Below are positions 1 to 6,249 of a DNA stretch of 6,303 nucleotides, piece after piece. The notes under the pieces are model-generated. The model ran no database searches. It was not told where the DNA came from and was given only the letters and a program-made list of their open reading frames with translations. Source of the stretch: Microcaldota archaeon (GTDB taxonomy: Archaea > Micrarchaeota > Micrarchaeia > Micrarchaeales > CABMGC01). Position 1 is the stretch's first letter; each line of letters opens with the position of its first letter. Both the position numbers and the translations under genes were made by a program. The stretch spans positions 1 through 6,303 of the forward strand of contig JAJZKF010000032.1 in assembly GCA_021804305.1 (NCBI GenBank), in the 5' to 3' direction.

Positions 1-111
1 TCGGTGATAAGGATAGACTATGTGCTCGCCTTCGATTCTGCTCCTATATCCGCTTCCAGGATAATAAAAGGGGAGATAGACAGGGACGGTCACAGGGCGG
101 ATGAGGCATAG
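1..111 (+). CDS. coaD: Phosphopantetheine adenylyltransferase, archaeal type (C-terminal fragment)
   Basis: Partial gene cut by the left edge; frame 1 is open from base 1 to a TAG at 109-111 and gives the last 36 residues. The segment APISASRIIKGEIDRDG matches the C-terminal signature of archaeal phosphopantetheine adenylyltransferases and related HIGH-type nucleotidyltransferases. In those, an ISSTRI-like loop followed by R/K-x-GEID-x-x-G binds the triphosphate of ATP; here the loop reads ISASRI. The enzyme transfers AMP from ATP to 4'-phosphopantetheine to form dephospho-CoA in cytosolic CoA synthesis. The gene converges on the J-protein gene with a 13-base gap. The HIGH motif lies outside the window, so another nucleotidyltransferase of this fold is possible. 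The fold is fairly secure, the exact substrate less so. Confidence 0.7.
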   Translation, partial: SVIRIDYVLAFDSAPISASRIIKGEIDRDGHRADEA

Positions 112-124
112 CAGTTCGGCGCCA

Positions 125-934
125 CTATCCTATCGATCTTCGCAGGCGCTCGGAGACTGCGTCCTCCTCGGAGGAGATCTCATCTTCGATCCTTTTAGTG
201 ATTGAGGAGATGGCCCTTTCGGCGTCGATGTACGCCCTGGAGAGCCCCTCCATCCTTACCAGCGCGTCCCTGAGCCTCTCCTTATCGGACTCGCTTATGT
301 TGCTCTTCATGAAGCCCTTTGCAAGCGCCTCTGCGCGCCTTATGCCCTTTCCATGATCCCTAAATCTGCCGAACGCAAGTGCTGCGGCCCTGCCGAAGCG
401 GTCCCGCCAGTTGGCAGTCTCCTCTATTGCAGCCTTTATGCTGTCCCTGTACTGAGGCACTGCAACGCGCTTGTTGAATTCCTCGAAATCATGAGCCCTC
501 AGCTCTGAATAGCGCCTTAGAAGGGCGTTGGATACAGACTTCTCTTCCGCATCGCCAAGGCTGCTGCTCCCACGCTGCGATTTTGCATCGTACTCCTCCT
601 TCTTGCGCCTGTCCTTGAGGACTGCGTATGCGGTGTTTATCTCGGCTGTCCTCTTTGTGGCCTCGGCGCTCTTGTTTATGTCAGGATGATACCTCTTCAC
701 GAGAGTGAGATAGGCCTCCTTTATCGCCTTTTGGTCTGTTGTGTACTTTAGCCCAAGCGCATCGTAATAGCTCCTTGAAAATGAATCACCCAAATTTATC
801 CCCAGGCGCTTTGCCTCCGTGGTGAGCCTCTGCTCAATCTCTGATGCCTCCTTGAGTAGCCTTGTTACTGCCCTCTCCCTGCGGCGAGCATTGAACTCCC
901 TTATCCTTCCTATGCCGCTGGCAAGTATTCCCAT
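125..934 (-). CDS. J-domain (DnaJ-like) co-chaperone, class C architecture
   Basis: This 269-residue protein has a J domain at about residues 56-116: YYDALGL opening, helix II, the diagnostic HPD tripeptide at 83-85, then a helix III ending in KKEEYD. J domains stimulate the ATPase of Hsp70 (DnaK). The domain is not at the N-terminus. Residues 1-55 form a charged, Arg/Glu-rich helix. Residues 117-269 are predicted helical and charged, with no Gly/Phe-rich linker, no CxxCxGxG zinc repeats and no recognisable DnaJ C-terminal peptide-binding domain. It is therefore a type III (class C) J protein, not canonical DnaJ, and the client is unknown. No membrane segment or signal peptide is visible. The ATG at 934 is supported by a TATA-like box centred about 25 bases upstream, implying a leaderless mRNA. 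It lies 53 bases downstream of the flavoprotein gene on the same strand. Confidence 0.9.
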   Translation of the reverse strand: MGILASGIGRIREFNARRRERAVTRLLKEASEIEQRLTTEAKRLGINLGDSFSRSYYDALGLKYTTDQKAIKEAYLTLVKRYHPDINKSAEATKRTAEINTAYAVLKDRRKKEEYDAKSQRGSSSLGDAEEKSVSNALLRRYSELRAHDFEEFNKRVAVPQYRDSIKAAIEETANWRDRFGRAAALAFGRFRDHGKGIRRAEALAKGFMKSNISESDKERLRDALVRMEGLSRAYIDAERAISSITKRIEDEISSEEDAVSERLRRSIG

Positions 935-953
935 AGATTAGATTATCCCATTC

Positions 954-964
954 TTTTTAATATT
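954..964 (-). promoter_or_regulatory. TATA-like box A for the J-protein gene
   Basis: Read on the minus strand this is AATATTAAAAA, an AT-rich element centred about 25 bases upstream of the ATG at 934. That is the spacing expected when archaeal transcription starts at or next to the start codon. It lies in the 53-base gap after the flavoprotein stop, so the J-protein gene can be transcribed on its own. Confidence 0.5.
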
Positions 965-987
965 GGTGATGGGCGGATGCCGGATGG

Positions 988-1458
988 TCAGTCAATCTCT
1001 ACTTCCGTCCTCCTGTCCTCTCCTGTGACGAATATCTTTCTTGGCTGCACCTTGAAGAACCTGAATTCGGACGGATCGAGGTACTGCTCTGGACTGTACG
1101 TGGGCGAGCTGCTTGACTTTTCTAGGAGCCTTGCCGAATAGGCGCTTATGGCCTCGGCTATCTCCCCTTTTCCTACCTCTGAGGCCACGCCCTCCATCTG
1201 CACCCCTTCGGAGGAGCCTATCCTTGAGGAAGAATCGAAGATGACTATCGATACCTCCGGGTTTGACTCCACGTTCTTGGCATGAAGCGAGTCTATTGCT
1301 GATATGAAATAGAGCTTGGTGTATTTTTGATCTGCAGCGAAGAAGACCGGTGCGCCCCATGGCTCTCCCTTTGAGTCCGCGGTGCATACCACCATGTAGC
1401 TATTGCTCTCCACTATCTGCCTTGCCCTGTGCGCATACGCGTTGCCTTCCTCCTCCAT
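988..1458 (-). CDS. Pyridoxamine 5'-phosphate oxidase-like FMN-binding split-barrel protein
   Basis: This 156-residue protein has the size and pattern of the small PNPOx-like flavoprotein family. An N-terminal helix is followed by a strand YMVVCTA, then GEPWGAPVFFAAD, then LYFISAIDSLHAKNVESNP and VSIVIFDSS. That series of strands, with the S-x-H-x-x-N segment before the next strand, is typical of the split barrel that holds FMN. Members of this family oxidise or reduce diverse substrates, or bind F420 or haem, so the substrate cannot be read off. The reading frame stays open upstream to 1548, but I place the start at the ATG at 1458. A TATATAA box lies 25 bases before it, inside that longer frame, and the extra 30 residues show no family similarity. 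No signal peptide or membrane segment is seen. Confidence 0.85.
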   Translation of the reverse strand: MEEEGNAYAHRARQIVESNSYMVVCTADSKGEPWGAPVFFAADQKYTKLYFISAIDSLHAKNVESNPEVSIVIFDSSSRIGSSEGVQMEGVASEVGKGEIAEAISAYSARLLEKSSSSPTYSPEQYLDPSEFRFFKVQPRKIFVTGEDRRTEVEID

Positions 1459-1479
1459 AACATGGCTTCTGATTTTAGG

Positions 1480-1488
1480 TTTATATAA
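1480..1488 (-). promoter_or_regulatory. TATA box for the flavoprotein gene
   Basis: The minus strand reads TTATATAAA, close to the archaeal box A consensus. Its centre is about 26 bases upstream of the ATG at 1458, so transcription is expected to begin at or within a few bases of that codon, giving a leaderless mRNA. This is the main evidence for the shorter protein start. Confidence 0.75.
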
Positions 1489-1545
1489 CTGCACTACGCC
1501 GATCGTAGCCGCACCTACAGGCCGGAGGCTGCGCTGCGGGTAGAA

Positions 1546-1578
1546 CAAATAAAAAAGGAAAAGAGGAAAAACAAAAAC
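1546..1578 (-). terminator. T-rich archaeal terminator after the small membrane-protein gene
   Basis: On the minus strand this stretch is a series of T runs (five, five, four and six T) broken by short C or G interruptions. It begins about 34 bases after the TAA at 1612-1614. Intrinsic termination in archaea needs only such U tracts in the RNA, without a stable hairpin. It separates the membrane-protein transcript from the flavoprotein promoter just downstream. It is the only convincing terminator in the window. Confidence 0.7.
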
Positions 1579-1611
1579 TGCTCAATTGATTAGTTGGTCG
1601 CCAGTCCTGGA

Positions 1612-1968
1612 TTACATCTTCTCCATTCCATTTCCAACATAGGCTAGGATGAATCCTACAAGGACCACCCACAGTCCGCCTGCCGCTGGACCTGCCACTG
1701 GCGCCAAGAGCGATGCCAATGCGAATCCCGCAACGAACGCGGACTTGCTGCTCCAGTTCCTCATCTTCTCACTGCTTGGTGCAGTCAATGCGACCAAGGT
1801 CGTGATGAAGAAGCCTACTGACATCACCACTGCCAATCCGAACAGTACCGTACCAAATGTTCCTGCATTTACGCCGTTTGTCCATAGTCCCCATACAACC
1901 CAGAGATATGCCAGGCTGCCAACGAACTTGAGGACCCATGCAGTCCAATTTGTCGTGTTTTTTGCCAT
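1612..1968 (-). CDS. Small multi-pass membrane protein, unknown function
   Basis: I do not recognise a family for this 118-residue hydrophobic protein. It has probably four membrane segments, at about residues 8-29 (rich in Trp), 37-62, 76-92 and 97-113. The last two are joined by a small-residue turn, APVAGPAAGG. A short polar loop with Lys and Arg lies at 64-75. The C-terminus, GNGMEKM, is short and polar. There is no cleavable signal peptide; the first segment follows MAKNTTN directly. The ATG at 1968 is preceded at 6-9 bases by a weak GTGA, which may act as a Shine-Dalgarno element. The gene has a strong T-rich terminator of its own, suggesting a discrete, well-expressed single-gene transcript. 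Upstream it is divergent from the phosphomannomutase gene. Confidence 0.75.
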   Translation of the reverse strand: MAKNTTNWTAWVLKFVGSLAYLWVVWGLWTNGVNAGTFGTVLFGLAVVMSVGFFITTLVALTAPSSEKMRNWSSKSAFVAGFALASLLAPVAGPAAGGLWVVLVGFILAYVGNGMEKM

Positions 1969-1998
1969 TCAATTCACTGATAGAATTTGGCTCTGAAG

Positions 1999-2009
1999 CT
2001 TCTTAAAGC
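1999..2009 (-). promoter_or_regulatory. Possible box A for the small membrane-protein gene
   Basis: The minus strand reads GCTTTAAGAAG, 31-41 bases upstream of the ATG at 1968, which would put the transcript start about a dozen bases before the ATG. It overlaps a short inverted repeat (AGCTT at 1997-2001 and AAGCT at 2006-2010), which could be an operator or chance. The match to box A is only moderate. Confidence 0.3.
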
Positions 2010-2098
2010 TAATCCTGCACTTCGTTCTTTTCATAATTTTGAAAGTAACAGATCCTGTGGTTTTGCTGCGCTGGGACCATAAAGCCCGAAACGAACTG

Positions 2099-2107
2099 AT
2101 TATATTT
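2099..2107 (+). promoter_or_regulatory. Probable TATA box for the phosphomannomutase gene
   Basis: ATTATATTT is preceded by a purine-rich stretch, CGAAACGAA, resembling a BRE. It lies 18-26 bases upstream of the TTG at 2125 and about 30 bases upstream of a second in-frame TTG at 2137. A second AT-rich element (AATATAAA, 2117-2124) is too close to the coding region to serve either start codon. The gene is therefore likely transcribed with little or no leader. Confidence 0.5.
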
Positions 2108-2124
2108 TTATCTGACAATATAAA

Positions 2125-3489
2125 TTGCTGATAATCTTGCCCCTCAAACTTAACGAAGAGATATTCAGGTCATACGACATACGCGGAGTCTACGGCAAGG
2201 ACATAGACGAGCAGCTTGCCAGGAAGATTGGCAGCGCCTTCGGAGAGTTGATAGGGCCTGGCAAGAAGGTGCTTGTTGGAAGGGATGTTAGGGTCAGCAG
2301 CCCGTCGCTTGCAGACAATCTCATAAAGGGCGTTCTGGGCAGAGGACTTGACATAGTCTATGCCGGGGTAATACCCACACCTCTGCTCTACTTCGCCATA
2401 TCGCACTACAAGCTTGACGGAGGGATCACAGTAAGCGCCAGCCATAATCCGCCAGAGTGGAACGGCTTTAAGGTGTGCAGGAAGGATGCCTATGTCGTTG
2501 GCCTTGGCACAGGACTTGAGACGATGCGCGAGAGCGTAAAGAGGGACGCATTTGCAAGCACGAAGGAGGGAAAGATGGTGGACAGGAGCACCGAGATAAC
2601 AAAAGAGTACCTGGACTCTCTTGCGGGAAAGATAGGCAAACTTGATGGGATCCGCGTAGGAATAGACCCTGGCAATGGTGCATACTCTGGCCTTGCAACA
2701 GGGATATTCAGGAGAAAGGGCGCTGAGGTCCGTGCGATAAACGATGTGCCTGACGGCCGCTTCCCTTCCAGATCCCCAGAGCCCAATCCAAAGACCATAA
2801 CTGCGCTTATCGACCTCGTGAAGTCGGAGCACCTGGACATGGGCATAGCATTTGACGGGGACGGGGACAGGGTTCTGTTCGTTACGGAGAAAGGAGAGGT
2901 CATAGGGGGAGACATTGCCCTGGCACTGATGGTAAAGGAGTACCTCAAGAAGGGAGAGAAGGTCGCGTATGAGCCGACATGCTCGATGTCGGTGGAGGAC
3001 GAGATAGCCGAGCGGGGAGGAGTTGCGCTGCTCACGAAGGTAGGGCATTCGAACTTCAAGGAGATGATGAAGAGAGAGAAGGCACGGTTCGGGGGAGAGA
3101 TATCGGGACATATGTACTTCGAGGAGACCTACGGGGCCGACGACGGGCTCTTTGCTGCGCTGAAGATGGCCGAGCTGCTCTGCAGGAAAAAGGCAGGATT
3201 CTCGCAGCTTATAGGGCAGCTGCCAAGATACGTAAAGTACTATGCAGAGTTCGATACTGAAGATAAGAAGAAATTCAAAGCCGTTGAAAAAGCCTCTGCA
3301 GATTTCTCAAAGCTCGGATACAGGATCATAGATATTGACGGCGTTAAGGTGATTACAGAGGACGGGTGGCTGCTTATGCGAGCCTCCAACACCGGACCGA
3401 AGATAAAGGTGGCGGCAGAGGCAAAGACTCAAAAAAGGCTATTGCAGCTTGAGAAGATGATTGAGGACGAGCTCAGTAAGACCCTATGA
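2125..3489 (+). CDS. manB: Phosphomannomutase / phosphoglucomutase (alpha-D-phosphohexomutase family)
   Basis: This 454-residue protein has the usual length and all four domain signatures of the alpha-D-phosphohexomutase family. FRSYDIRG is at residues 14-21 and GRDVR at 52-56. The active-site loop SASHNP has its phosphoserine at Ser106. The Mg-binding loop FDGDGDR is at 243-249, the sugar-specificity loop GGEISGH at 323-329, and the phosphate-binding loop RASNTG at 419-424. It interconverts hexose 1- and 6-phosphates in the cytosol, feeding mannose or glucose nucleotide-sugar synthesis for glycans. GEISGH is closer to the GEMSGH of PMM/PGM enzymes than to typical phosphoglucosamine mutase, but GlmM-like activity is not excluded. 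There is no ATG near the conserved N-terminus, so the start must be TTG at 2125 or TTG at 2137. I chose 2125 from the TATA spacing. The gene is convergent with the large B12-domain gene, 14 bases away. Confidence 0.93.
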   Translation: MLIILPLKLNEEIFRSYDIRGVYGKDIDEQLARKIGSAFGELIGPGKKVLVGRDVRVSSPSLADNLIKGVLGRGLDIVYAGVIPTPLLYFAISHYKLDGGITVSASHNPPEWNGFKVCRKDAYVVGLGTGLETMRESVKRDAFASTKEGKMVDRSTEITKEYLDSLAGKIGKLDGIRVGIDPGNGAYSGLATGIFRRKGAEVRAINDVPDGRFPSRSPEPNPKTITALIDLVKSEHLDMGIAFDGDGDRVLFVTEKGEVIGGDIALALMVKEYLKKGEKVAYEPTCSMSVEDEIAERGGVALLTKVGHSNFKEMMKREKARFGGEISGHMYFEETYGADDGLFAALKMAELLCRKKAGFSQLIGQLPRYVKYYAEFDTEDKKKFKAVEKASADFSKLGYRIIDIDGVKVITEDGWLLMRASNTGPKIKVAAEAKTQKRLLQLEKMIEDELSKTL

Positions 3490-3503
3490 TGTCGTAATGC
3501 GGC

Positions 3504-6146
3504 TCATGCCAGTGCGCCGCTGTAGTAACTCACCACCCTCGAGATTACGGTCCTTATCCTTTCAACAGTCTCTGTGCTGCTACTTCTAGACCTCCTCTTC
3601 CTTCCATTTACGGCAGGCACGGCTGGCATGCCGATGGAATGAGGAGCATGAACAGTCCATGAGGATTCGCCTGGCGTCTGCGCCAAGTTCTCGCCGTGGC
3701 CAATTATGGCAGTCTCCATGTTAAACTGGAATTTTTCTGGTTCTGTCTGGGCTTCATAATGGCCAGAAATTGGACGGGGCTCAAGAAGGGCACTCTTTGG
3801 ATTTAGGGAGATTGTCAGCTTGAATGACTCTGCAGCGCCGACAGATATTGACCATCCCCTTTCGCCCTGCGCGTGTTCCTGCTCGGTTTTGCTTACCTGG
3901 AACACGGGTTGAATGCACAATTCTGCAGGGCTTGAGCCTTTGCGCAGACCATAGATGTCCGCCGATGCCGGATGAGACGCAACATCTTGTGGTAGCTTCT
4001 TTGCGATTGCAGCCCTTGCGCCTTCCTGAAGGTCATCGCTGGACAGGACGCCCTGCAAGCTGCGCAAAGGCTTTAAGGAAGACCTGCTGGCTTGCATCGC
4101 AGTGATCGGATTTGGATCTGCTCTGCCGTATGACTGAGGAATCTGCGCTTGAATGCCGATATCTTGAGCAGCAGCGTTGCGGGCCGCATGCTCTTGGGAC
4201 TTTTGCAGCATTATCTGCCCTGTTCCGGATCTGACCTGCACGAGGATCTGCGTGGGCTCCTGGCGCTCGTAGTATCTTGGCAGCTGCGCCGCAACAGGAT
4301 GCAACGCAGGCGAGATGATGGCATGAGCCTGTTCTGCTAGGTGGTTGACCATACCGTTCCTGGCACCCCTCTGGTTAACGAAGGTGTTATCTTCGCATTT
4401 AAGGTTGCGCATCTGAGTCATGAACCCTTTGCCGTCCTTATGCTGCAATCCTGATATTTGCACAGAAGTGCTTGCCCGGTCTGAAAACATCAGGCTCTGC
4501 CTTGCGCTGTTCTTTTCGCACTCAGTGCAGATTAACTGCATATGCTTCACTGTTTCTGGTGCTGAACTTGAGAATAGGGAACTTAGATTTACCCCTGATG
4601 AAGCTGCTGTTCCTGGAGCAAAGGTGCGTAGGATCAGGACTGCGGGCTTGCCGTCTCTTTGCGGAATCTCCATTTCTTGAACCGCGTACTGTGCGGGATT
4701 TGATGTCCAAAGAGCAGCCGGGCCAAACTTGCTCATTCGGAACAGTGACTCCATAAGGCTCGTGTAGGTTTTGCCTAAAGGGGCATCGCCAAAGTCGCAT
4801 GCGAGGATTGAATGCGCATCGTAGGATATGGATGCGCCTGCAAGGATAGCTGCAGCTGAAGTTTCGGCATTTCCTGGATGAGGCATAGACAGGTAAGAGC
4901 CTTCATGCGGCATTATGCCTGGAATCACTGACTGTGGCTTAAGGAAGCTTACGAGATCGCTCTGCGATGCGCCCGGTGCAAAGACCGTCGTGCCTGCGCG
5001 CTCTAGGATCTGGGCCATCTCCGAAGAGATCATGCCACCTCCGAAGAATGAGATTCCATCCAGTCCTGCTGCCCTTGCCTCTGCCATGGCACCGGTTATG
5101 ATGCTTTGGTCTGTGTCAAGGCTTATGCTAAAGCCTATGGCCTGTGCGTCCTCCCTCTTGGCTATCTCTATTAACTCTTCTGGGCTCTGCACACTGCCGA
5201 CATAGATGGTATCGAATCCGGAGCTCATAAGCGATTCCACGGTTAGTTTCGCTCCGCGGTCGTGGCCACCATCTCCGGCCATTGATATTATGATTGTCTC
5301 AGAATTTAGGTCATTGCTGTTGAACAGCCTGACTACATCCTTCCAGACATCGGCCTTTCCGGTGCCCACCATTCGCGCTATTTCGCCCGTTGCCATCTCC
5401 TCGACGCGCTTTGTGCACCATATTGCGGAGAGGTACTCAGTTGCAACTGACGCGTCCATCTCTGAAAGCAGCGAAAGGAATTGCGGGCTTGCAAGCCGCT
5501 CTGGATTGTCCGTCCTCCCTATAGCGTATGAGAGTTCGCTGGCAATTGCTGCATCGCCATTTATTGCTTCTATGACAAAGTCGCTTAGTGCGGCATCGCT
5601 TGTAAGCGCAGATACATTGCCAGTGCTACCTATGGAGTTGAACCACTCGCTTGCAGCCTCAGGCCCGAGCCTATTGAAGAATGACGGCCCGTTTCCCTTG
5701 AAGAGCCTATCATCTGTAAGGTCAACGTGGTTTCCGGTCAGCCTTATCTCATAAAGTAGGCTGTTTGCCACATACGGATCGAGGAGGCGGAGATTGTCCA
5801 TAAACTCGGCACTTGCAAGTGCAGATGCGTCAGTTGCATGCCTGATTCCTAGAAGAAATTCGGCTGCTGTCAGCTCGTCCATCGTCTCTAGCCCCTTCTT
5901 GAGCCTACTTATATCTGGTTCAGATATCTGCCCAAATGCATTGCCGATAATGCCGTCAGAATAGCGCGACACGAATTCAAAGGCTTCAGACCTCAGGCTG
6001 AATTCCTGCCTGCGCATATCCTCGTTTACTAGCTCGTTTGTGTCGCGATCCCTCTCCTGGGTAGACACTGTTGAAAGGAACGTGTCGATACGCTCTGTGA
6101 AGGAGACTATCCTGCTTTCAGCACTATTGATTCTGTCACGCACCAT
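3504..6146 (-). CDS. Large protein with helical repeats, MCM-type B12-binding domain and novel C-terminal half
   Basis: This 880-residue protein does not belong to any whole-length family I recognise. Residues 1-86 are charged and helical. Residues about 87-265 hold five degenerate repeats of 34-40 residues (see repeat entry). Residues 282-402 match the cobalamin-binding domain of methylmalonyl-CoA mutase: strand TIIISMA, loop GDGGHDRGAK (291-300) with the cobalt-ligand candidate His295, then IGFSIS (337-342), FFGGGMIS (367-374) and FAPGAS (389-394). In the usual DxHxxG motif the Asp is here Gly293, with Asp292 one place early. Residues 403-880 are unrecognised and rich in Ser, Ala, Gln and Pro. 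They contain a CTEC pair (540-543) and a basic cluster NGRKRRSR (847-854). No signal peptide or membrane segment is seen, and no mutase catalytic barrel is fused or adjacent. The frame is open to a TTG at 6215 (903 residues). I prefer the ATG at 6146 because the extra 23 residues are Cys-rich and use codons rare here. The B12-fold call is strong; cobalamin binding itself is inference. Confidence 0.85.
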   Translation of the reverse strand: MVRDRINSAESRIVSFTERIDTFLSTVSTQERDRDTNELVNEDMRRQEFSLRSEAFEFVSRYSDGIIGNAFGQISEPDISRLKKGLETMDELTAAEFLLGIRHATDASALASAEFMDNLRLLDPYVANSLLYEIRLTGNHVDLTDDRLFKGNGPSFFNRLGPEAASEWFNSIGSTGNVSALTSDAALSDFVIEAINGDAAIASELSYAIGRTDNPERLASPQFLSLLSEMDASVATEYLSAIWCTKRVEEMATGEIARMVGTGKADVWKDVVRLFNSNDLNSETIIISMAGDGGHDRGAKLTVESLMSSGFDTIYVGSVQSPEELIEIAKREDAQAIGFSISLDTDQSIITGAMAEARAAGLDGISFFGGGMISSEMAQILERAGTTVFAPGASQSDLVSFLKPQSVIPGIMPHEGSYLSMPHPGNAETSAAAILAGASISYDAHSILACDFGDAPLGKTYTSLMESLFRMSKFGPAALWTSNPAQYAVQEMEIPQRDGKPAVLILRTFAPGTAASSGVNLSSLFSSSAPETVKHMQLICTECEKNSARQSLMFSDRASTSVQISGLQHKDGKGFMTQMRNLKCEDNTFVNQRGARNGMVNHLAEQAHAIISPALHPVAAQLPRYYERQEPTQILVQVRSGTGQIMLQKSQEHAARNAAAQDIGIQAQIPQSYGRADPNPITAMQASRSSLKPLRSLQGVLSSDDLQEGARAAIAKKLPQDVASHPASADIYGLRKGSSPAELCIQPVFQVSKTEQEHAQGERGWSISVGAAESFKLTISLNPKSALLEPRPISGHYEAQTEPEKFQFNMETAIIGHGENLAQTPGESSWTVHAPHSIGMPAVPAVNGRKRRSRSSSTETVERIRTVISRVVSYYSGALA
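5352..5888 (-). repeat. Five degenerate helical repeats in the large B12-domain protein
   Basis: Residues about 87-265 of the protein fall into units starting near residues 87, 121, 161, 196 and 231. The shared pattern is roughly: Asp, then A-x-x-x-L-x-x-I, then x-x-T-x-N-x-x-x-L, then S-x-x-F-x-x-x-L. Clear instances are SEWFNSIGSTGNVSALTSD and SELSYAIGRTDNPERLASP. The second unit carries a short insertion. The pattern suggests paired helices forming a solenoid, placed directly before the B12-binding fold. The repeats are visible at protein level only; I do not see conserved DNA repeats. Confidence 0.6.
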
Positions 6147-6176
6147 CAACGATCCCAATCTGACACATACGGTCCA

Positions 6177-6199
6177 ACTACAACAGGTAGTGTTTAAAC
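6177..6199. promoter_or_regulatory. Inverted repeat plus palindrome in the leader of the large gene
   Basis: ACTAC (6177-6181) and GTAGT (6187-6191) form perfect 5-base arms around a 5-base spacer, followed immediately by the 8-base palindrome GTTTAAAC (6192-6199). If transcription starts about 25 bases after the TATA box (near 6218), both lie in the first 45 bases of the transcript. They could be a small hairpin or a regulator site. The arms are short, so chance is a real alternative. Confidence 0.3.
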
Positions 6200-6239
6200 C
6201 ATTAGTGCTATACAACTTATTGTGTATTTCTTGGGTTCG

Positions 6240-6249
6240 TTATATAAAG
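6240..6249 (-). promoter_or_regulatory. TATA box for the large B12-domain gene
   Basis: The minus strand reads CTTTATATAA preceded by CCGCAAAG, a good archaeal BRE plus box A and the best promoter match in the window. The predicted transcript start is about 6218. That is either 3 bases before the TTG at 6215 (leaderless) or about 72 bases before the ATG at 6146 (a leader unusually long for this window). Confidence 0.7.

Noticed and set aside
1649..1996. Plus-strand open frame of 115 codons opposite the small membrane protein
   Set aside because: The translation is Thr/Pro/Ala-rich and mirrors the antisense of hydrophobic codons. The minus-strand frame has coherent membrane segments and a terminator.
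2029..2044. Inverted repeat TTTCA / TGAAA in the divergent intergenic region
   Set aside because: Arms of only five AT-rich bases around a six-base spacer, not at a meaningful distance from either promoter; chance is likely.
2170..3111. Long minus-strand open frame (313 codons) opposite the phosphomannomutase gene
   Set aside because: It is antisense to a gene with all family motifs. Its translation is rich in Cys, His and Arg without domain signature, as expected of a shadow frame.
5206..5754. Plus-strand open frame of 182 codons opposite the large gene
   Set aside because: It overlaps the well-supported B12 domain and repeat coding sequence on the other strand. The Ser-rich translation has no recognisable motif, and I see no promoter for it.
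6147..6218. Possible cobalamin riboswitch in front of the B12-domain gene
   Set aside because: The leader is at most about 72 bases, far shorter than a B12 riboswitch, and I see no B12-box-like sequence.
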